The translations under genes and the position numbers were made by a program. Positions 42,774-47,411 of a stretch of 47,411 nucleotides of DNA are shown piece after piece. Origin of the DNA: Bigelowiella natans CCMP2755 (Eukaryota; Cercozoa; Chlorarachniophyceae); NCBI GenBank assembly GCA_000320545.1, contig ADNK01002130.1, positions 1-47,411 on the forward strand, read 5' to 3'. The notes beneath the pieces were generated by a model that ran no database searches, was not told the origin of the DNA, and saw only the letters and a list, made by a program, of their open reading frames with translations. The number at the start of each line of letters is the position of its first letter. Position 1 is the first letter of the stretch.

Positions 42774-43942
42774 TTGGATTTTCCGAGGTTTTCATTTATC
42801 GTGTCAGATCCAAGCACCCGCCTCCAACAGCTAAAGAGAACCCGTGCTTTGCATCAGCTGCTCGCTCGAATGGGAGCCTCCCAGGGCCAGCAGATAGCCT
42901 TCGAGCCAGACGTCCGGTACGTTCAGTCTTCATCTAGCTCGCTATTCCAGTGCTGCAATCTCTGTCGCAGGGATGACACGCTGGCGAAGAGTCCCATCAT
43001 AATTTCGCATTCGGAGTCTCCGGGCCTCTCGCCAGGGAAAATAGGTGCTCTGCTTTTTTCTGCCTCCTCGTTCAGGATAAGTCAACGGGATCGATCATAA
43101 TCGTCCGTATATACCCCCCCGTCACTTACTATGATCCCCATCGTGGGAGATGAATACTTTGCTTTCTTTTTTTTTGGTTGGCACCACCGCTAACACATGG
43201 TTTTTTTCGGAAGTAGGCGCCCGGGGTTCGATCCAAGCCTTCGAAGGGAGATTAATCATTGCCGGCCCAACACACCTCCCCGTCCAAGGAGGTGGCATTA
43301 GCGCTGATATAAACGAGGTGGAGGCCCTTGGAAGGAATATCGATCCAGACTTTGTAGATTTGGGAAGAGAGCCGTATCCGACAGTGGAGGTAGTTGTTTC
43401 TGATCAGTAGAATGTAACAAATCCATCGCCCCTCAATCTAATGGTTACGTTTTCCTTCAAATCACTATGCCGATGATATGTATCTTGCGTGTGATTATAT
43501 CGATGCTCAGCCTGTGGAAAGGGAGACGCGGATGAGAATGTAAAGCCCAGGAGAGTGTGAAATGTGATTCGGTGTTGTCTACATAAACCACCCTCATCAC
43601 GAGAAGAAACAACATGGAGAAACTTTACTGAATTACTCTGAAATTCCAATCATCATCATATTTAGGTACCTTGAGGCGTTGGAAGACGAGAGCGCGGATT
43701 CCAAATTGCGGCCAGGAAGAATAAGTAGTGGCCCGATTCGAGGACTACCAAGGGTGGAGCACGCGCGCGCGCGCACACACACACACACACACACTACCTC
43801 TTCAAATTTAGACGATCAGTCATCCGTCATTGTGTTTATGATGGCACCACTACCACAGCCCGAAAAAGATGTGCTGAGTGCTAAAGATGTCGCGAGAATA
43901 TTCAGGTGGTTTGATGTCGGCAAGTGGTTGCTGCGGGAATGA
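42774..43942 (+). CDS. Unrecognised protein, divergent from the TUG-like gene
   Basis: Three exons can be joined in phase: 42774-43044 (MDFPRFSFIVSDPSTRLQQ..., with FQCCNLCRRDD), 43217-43373 (RLIIAGPTHLPVQGGG, then NIDPDFVDLGREP) and 43667-43942 (YLEALEDESADSKLRPGR to WFDVGKWLLRE-stop), about 234 residues. The second exon's donor at 43374 was chosen over one at 43390 because it alone closes the frame. The third exon reads through a GC/CA microsatellite as [12 protein letters not shown], so either the repeat is translated or a small intron is hidden there. I do not recognise a family. A single CC-x2-C motif is present. Confidence 0.55.
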
Positions 43943-45170
43943 GTTGACTCCTCTTTCTTACTTCTTTCGCAATTTCTCACATCGCTCACCGAAGTCTAGT
44001 TAGGGAATCTCTTTACTTTTGAAAATGGGCCGATTTATTCTAAAAACCCCCTCGCATCAAATTAGGGATCCGGGTGGCGGAGGAGGGAGAACAGCAGCAG
44101 CGACTTCGTCAGCGTTTACAAGCTTAGACCCCTTAGGTTGACTCCCTCCTACCTTCATTTCATACTATTTGTGCATTGTATATTAAGTATTGCTTACTGC
44201 CGTAAAGAGACATAATGACAAAAGGTTACGTTGAAGCAAGTACATTTCCTTGTCTATTCTCTTTCGTCGGCCCTTGCTAATATCTTCCTCATCAGCTCGG
44301 AATCCACGAAGAAGAGGAGGACGAGATGGGACTGCTTCTCGTAAAGATCAAAAGAACAATTATAATAACCCAAAAACCTCCACCTCTACTAGTAGTGATG
44401 AGGGCATTACGGAACGATGGCAGTGATAGATAAGATGTATGCATTCGCTAGTTCGTGCAACTTGGGTACTATCTCATAAACTATAATTGAGATGCATGCA
44501 TGAGCTATGACAAAATCTTAACATATAAGCAAACAAGTTCTGGCTGGCGTAACAAATACACATCCAATAAGTACATGTACGCTACCACGCTAGCAGCACG
44601 GCTGTATAACTCTATGCCAAAAAAAAGTACTCACACATGCGCAGTTTCGCCTGTTGTACATGTAGCTATAGCTAGCTAGGTGCGAGTCGGCGAAAAACGT
44701 CTATGTATATTGACTAATGATATGAGCAACACCTGCAAAATATGAATAGAGCTATGTAAAGGCGACGCTTGCCGCGATGCGATCGAGCACAACATATCTA
44801 GCTAGATGTGGCATGCACACATTGTAATGCTACCGATTGCAAGGCTGATGTGAAAGGCAGCGAGGGCGCGTGCACCAGGTATAGGCATGCCGCAAAAAAG
44901 AATTACCGTGAACCAAATCGTACTTTTGATAATATTCGGTACACGCATAAGGTTATTTTTAAGACTGAATAATGATGCACCTATCACTCCCTACCAACTC
45001 CATCCGATCACCATGAAAAAATCACATCTGAGAAATGTTAGGTGCCTTGACCATCATCAGCCGGCACACACCGCGTTGTATATGTAAAAATGATTGTGTA
45101 TATGCTAATGGTTTTAACTAATATCAGGTTATTTCTATCACGCCGCCATCCGCCCAAACAAGACTTGGGT
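43943..45170. other. Convergent intergenic region
   Basis: 1.2 kb between two stops facing each other. AT-rich mixed sequence with AGCTAGCTAG-like words near 44660-44690 and 44800; no long microsatellite and no supported frame. Confidence 0.55.
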
Positions 45171-47135
45171 TTAAGAAATGGCGCAGCGGTTGCCTTTGCG
45201 GTTTTTCTGCTTCTTTTTTGACTTGGCGAGCTTACTGATGTCGGGTCGCCACCCCGTTCTCACCTCCACTGCATGAAGGACAGCCTAATGATGGCAAATG
45301 GTGATAATAATAATAATAACGACGACGACGACGACAAAAAATGGAGAAGATGACGTCGAGAACGCGGAATATTATGTGTTTGAGTTTTTCCTATTTCGCT
45401 TCCAGCGCAAAAACGTAAGGGTTGATGCTACCTTGATCACCATGTCTTCTGGCTCCACACCTTCGGGCAGCTCGCTAAGAATATAATAAAAACATTATTT
45501 TAAAAATATATGATAATGACACGATGTTTGGGCCATTGCTTCATCCTTTTCACCGCAACGACGACGACGATGACGCTAGTAATAACATTAAAGGTGATAG
45601 TTGGAGTGTGCAGAAGCAACCACCATCAATCGATTTTATTCCCAATTATTGGGGCAGCAGCATGCATATTCACGTACCCTTCAGGCCTCTCCCCTAGCAT
45701 GGACTCGATCGCTGAATTGAGCGACTCTATAATATCTCCAACCTAGTGTTACGATAACGATGACGATGATAATGATGAAGGCAACACGGGGGAGGGCGTA
45801 TTCTGAACCACGCGACGGACTTTGTTCGTGGCGTTGCCAAGTTGCATAGTTGGTCATCGGATGCATGCATGGAGAGGAACGCGAGAGGGGGGAGGGAGGG
45901 AGGGAGGGAGGGAGGGAGAGCGAGAGAGAGAGGGAGAGAGAGGGAGAGCGAGAGGGAGAGAGAGAGGAGTAGTTTTGAAAGGCGTCGTTGTTGCGCTTAG
46001 TCTACCTCTGCAATCGTCAGGCCTCGTGCACTCAATAGCCGCTTCTCAACTAGCGCCGCGCTTGCCCCGGCTAGGTTTTTTGTTATCTTCGCCATCAACT
46101 GAGCGGGGCGATGAGAAAGAATACACAAACAACCAAAAAAAAAAAAAGATCAAGGAGGCGGCCTGCAGCTACCAAGCAACTACCACGCGATGGAATATCA
46201 GCGGATGCTGCATGCAGCAGCACACAGAAGATGAGGGAGAGAAGGGCATGTCACCACTACGAAATCACAGTCGATCTAGAGCGATGGAGAAGAAACGCTC
46301 CCTCTGTAAACGATACAATGTAATAGCCGCGTACCTCGATCGTTGTCATATGATCATGTGACACAAGCTTTCGTATCGCGCGGTCGATATGGTCCTTCAG
46401 CGTCGGAACCTTTGCGCATTTCACACAGGCGATGGTTAAAAAAAATAGGCAGAGGCGGCAACAAGCAGCAGTAGGGAAAGTGGTAGGCAAGAAATGGAAT
46501 CGAGTTATCGCGTCGCCGTCATTTCGACTTGATGTTGCGGGCTGCTGTGCTTCCTACCTCGGGCGAGTAGAACCGCACCCTTCTCTGCGTCTTACTCTCA
46601 TCAAGAAACATGAATCGTAGCTGAGCAGGGCTCTGGAGAAGGGGGGAGGGGGAGGAGGAAGAGGAGGAGGAGAAGGGGGATCCATAAGCGATAAGGGCTT
46701 TTAGCAGGAGGAGGAGGCAGGGGCAGGGGGAGGAGAAGTAGTAAACTCACAACAAAAGCGACGAAATGCCAAAAGAGTAGTGCTCAAGAAAGGAAAAGCG
46801 ATTTGGTTCAGGAAAGGTTATTGTGATTGCTGCTAGCGATCGCACGACGTCGCAAGTAGTACCGCCATGTGGAAGGAGAGGAGCTCCGCGAACGTGATTG
46901 CGTATAGCGTTATCCCCTGTTGTTGTTTCGACAAGGAGAGCAGCAGTGAAATGATGATAATGTGGATGATGGTGGAGGGAAAAGGAAACGCTTTTAGGCT
47001 AGGACGACAAAGTAAATTGGTAACAAAAATACAAATGGATCAAAGCATTTTCATGAAGAAAATGAACGATAGCAACACAGTGATGGATGATAGTGGTGAG
47101 ACGAACGAAAAATAATTAGGTAAAGTAGTTTTTTT

Positions 47136-47166
<31 letters not shown>

Positions 47167-47291
47167 TGCTCTCTTTCCCTCTTTCCGTAATCGTTGCATG
47201 ACAATTGTCGTTGTTGTTGTTCTAGTGATTGTTGCATTACAGAGTAGGGGCGGAATACTAAGATGCCGCGCTTCGGATGCAGACCCAGCAC
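45171..47291 (-). CDS. Unrecognised protein with polybasic C-terminus and CAAX-like CAIS end, 5' partial
   Basis: Exons from 5' to 3': 47241-47291 (GLHPKRGILVFRPYS), 46558-46620 (LRFMFLDESKTQRRVRFYSP), 46335-46409 (VPTLKDHIDRAIRKLVSHD), 46006-46098 (ITKNLAGASAALVEKRLLSA), 45678-45742 (GDIIESLNSAIESMLGERPE), 45432-45474 (ELPEGVEPEDMVIK) and 45171-45268 (EVRTGWRPDISKLAKSKKK). All close in phase except the last junction, which is off by one base although the join VIK-VEVRTGW looks natural. The protein ends KKKQKNRKGNRCAIS. Cys-Ala-Ile-Ser after a basic run would fit prenylation and membrane attachment. The family was not recognised, and upstream exons lie beyond the window or were not found. Confidence 0.6.
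45888..45965. repeat. (GGGA)n / GA-rich purine tract
   Basis: Purine-only strand of about 75 bases in the intron 45743-46005; on the sense strand it is pyrimidine. Confidence 0.9.
47136..47163. repeat. Poly-C tract (28 bases)
   Basis: The longest homopolymer in the window. On the sense (-) strand it is poly-G, within the intron after exon 47241-47291. Confidence 0.95.
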
Positions 47292-47411
47292 CTATAAGGG
47301 AAAACCGCACACAGGAAGTATTATGATTCCGCACTCGAAGAACAGCACCACCGCGTAAGTGAATAGATAGAAGCACTGGATTTTGCTCGGCGATTATCTA
47401 GCGCTGACGCT

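Overview
This is eukaryotic nuclear DNA from an intron-dense protist. Almost every gene is cut into short exons (commonly 27 to 250 bases) with GT/AG junctions, and introns carry long dinucleotide and trinucleotide microsatellites. No bacterial-style operon, RNA gene, mobile element or CRISPR array was recognised. A tubulin tyrosine ligase-like gene suggests a lineage that makes cilia or flagella. The style (intron-rich, microsatellite-rich, about balanced GC) would fit an alga or heterotroph of the stramenopile type or similar, but this is a weak inference and the species cannot be named. Gene models were built by eye from reading frames, splice signals and phase; where phases do not close I say so.

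Layout: (1) 1-493 (+) is the 3' end of a serine carboxypeptidase (S10). (2) 1495-11258 (-) is a very large RAD16-type SNF2 helicase with unusual additions: a PARP-type zinc finger, a small C2HC finger, one 1.77-kb exon of acidic/basic low complexity with AT-hook-like motifs, a RING-H2 and apparently a second RING. (3) 12311-23953 (+) is a RecQ-family DNA helicase, head to head with RAD16 across about 1 kb. (4) 25348-26523 (+) is a mitochondrial carrier-like protein with one intron. (5) 27817-29703 (+) is an unrecognised protein with four CC-x2-C motifs and a Lys/Ser-rich linker. (6) 30517-35805 (-) is a tubulin tyrosine ligase-like enzyme with a large low-complexity insertion. (7) 37305-42521 (-) is a TUG/ASPSCR1-like UBX protein that carries two PUB domains. 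(8) 42774-43942 (+) is an unrecognised protein divergent from the UBX gene by only 252 bases. (9) 45171 to the window end (-) is an unrecognised protein ending in a polybasic stretch and a CAAX-like CAIS.

The RAD16 and RecQ genes form a divergent DNA-repair pair that could share a control region. The UBX protein would be a Cdc48/p97 cofactor. The remaining genes have no visible functional link.

The interval 23.95-29.7 kb (carrier plus CC-x2-C gene) stands out: no long microsatellites, few introns, and intergenic DNA rich in TGCA, CACGTG and the heptamer TGAACAA. Similar DNA occurs at 36.1-37.1 kb.
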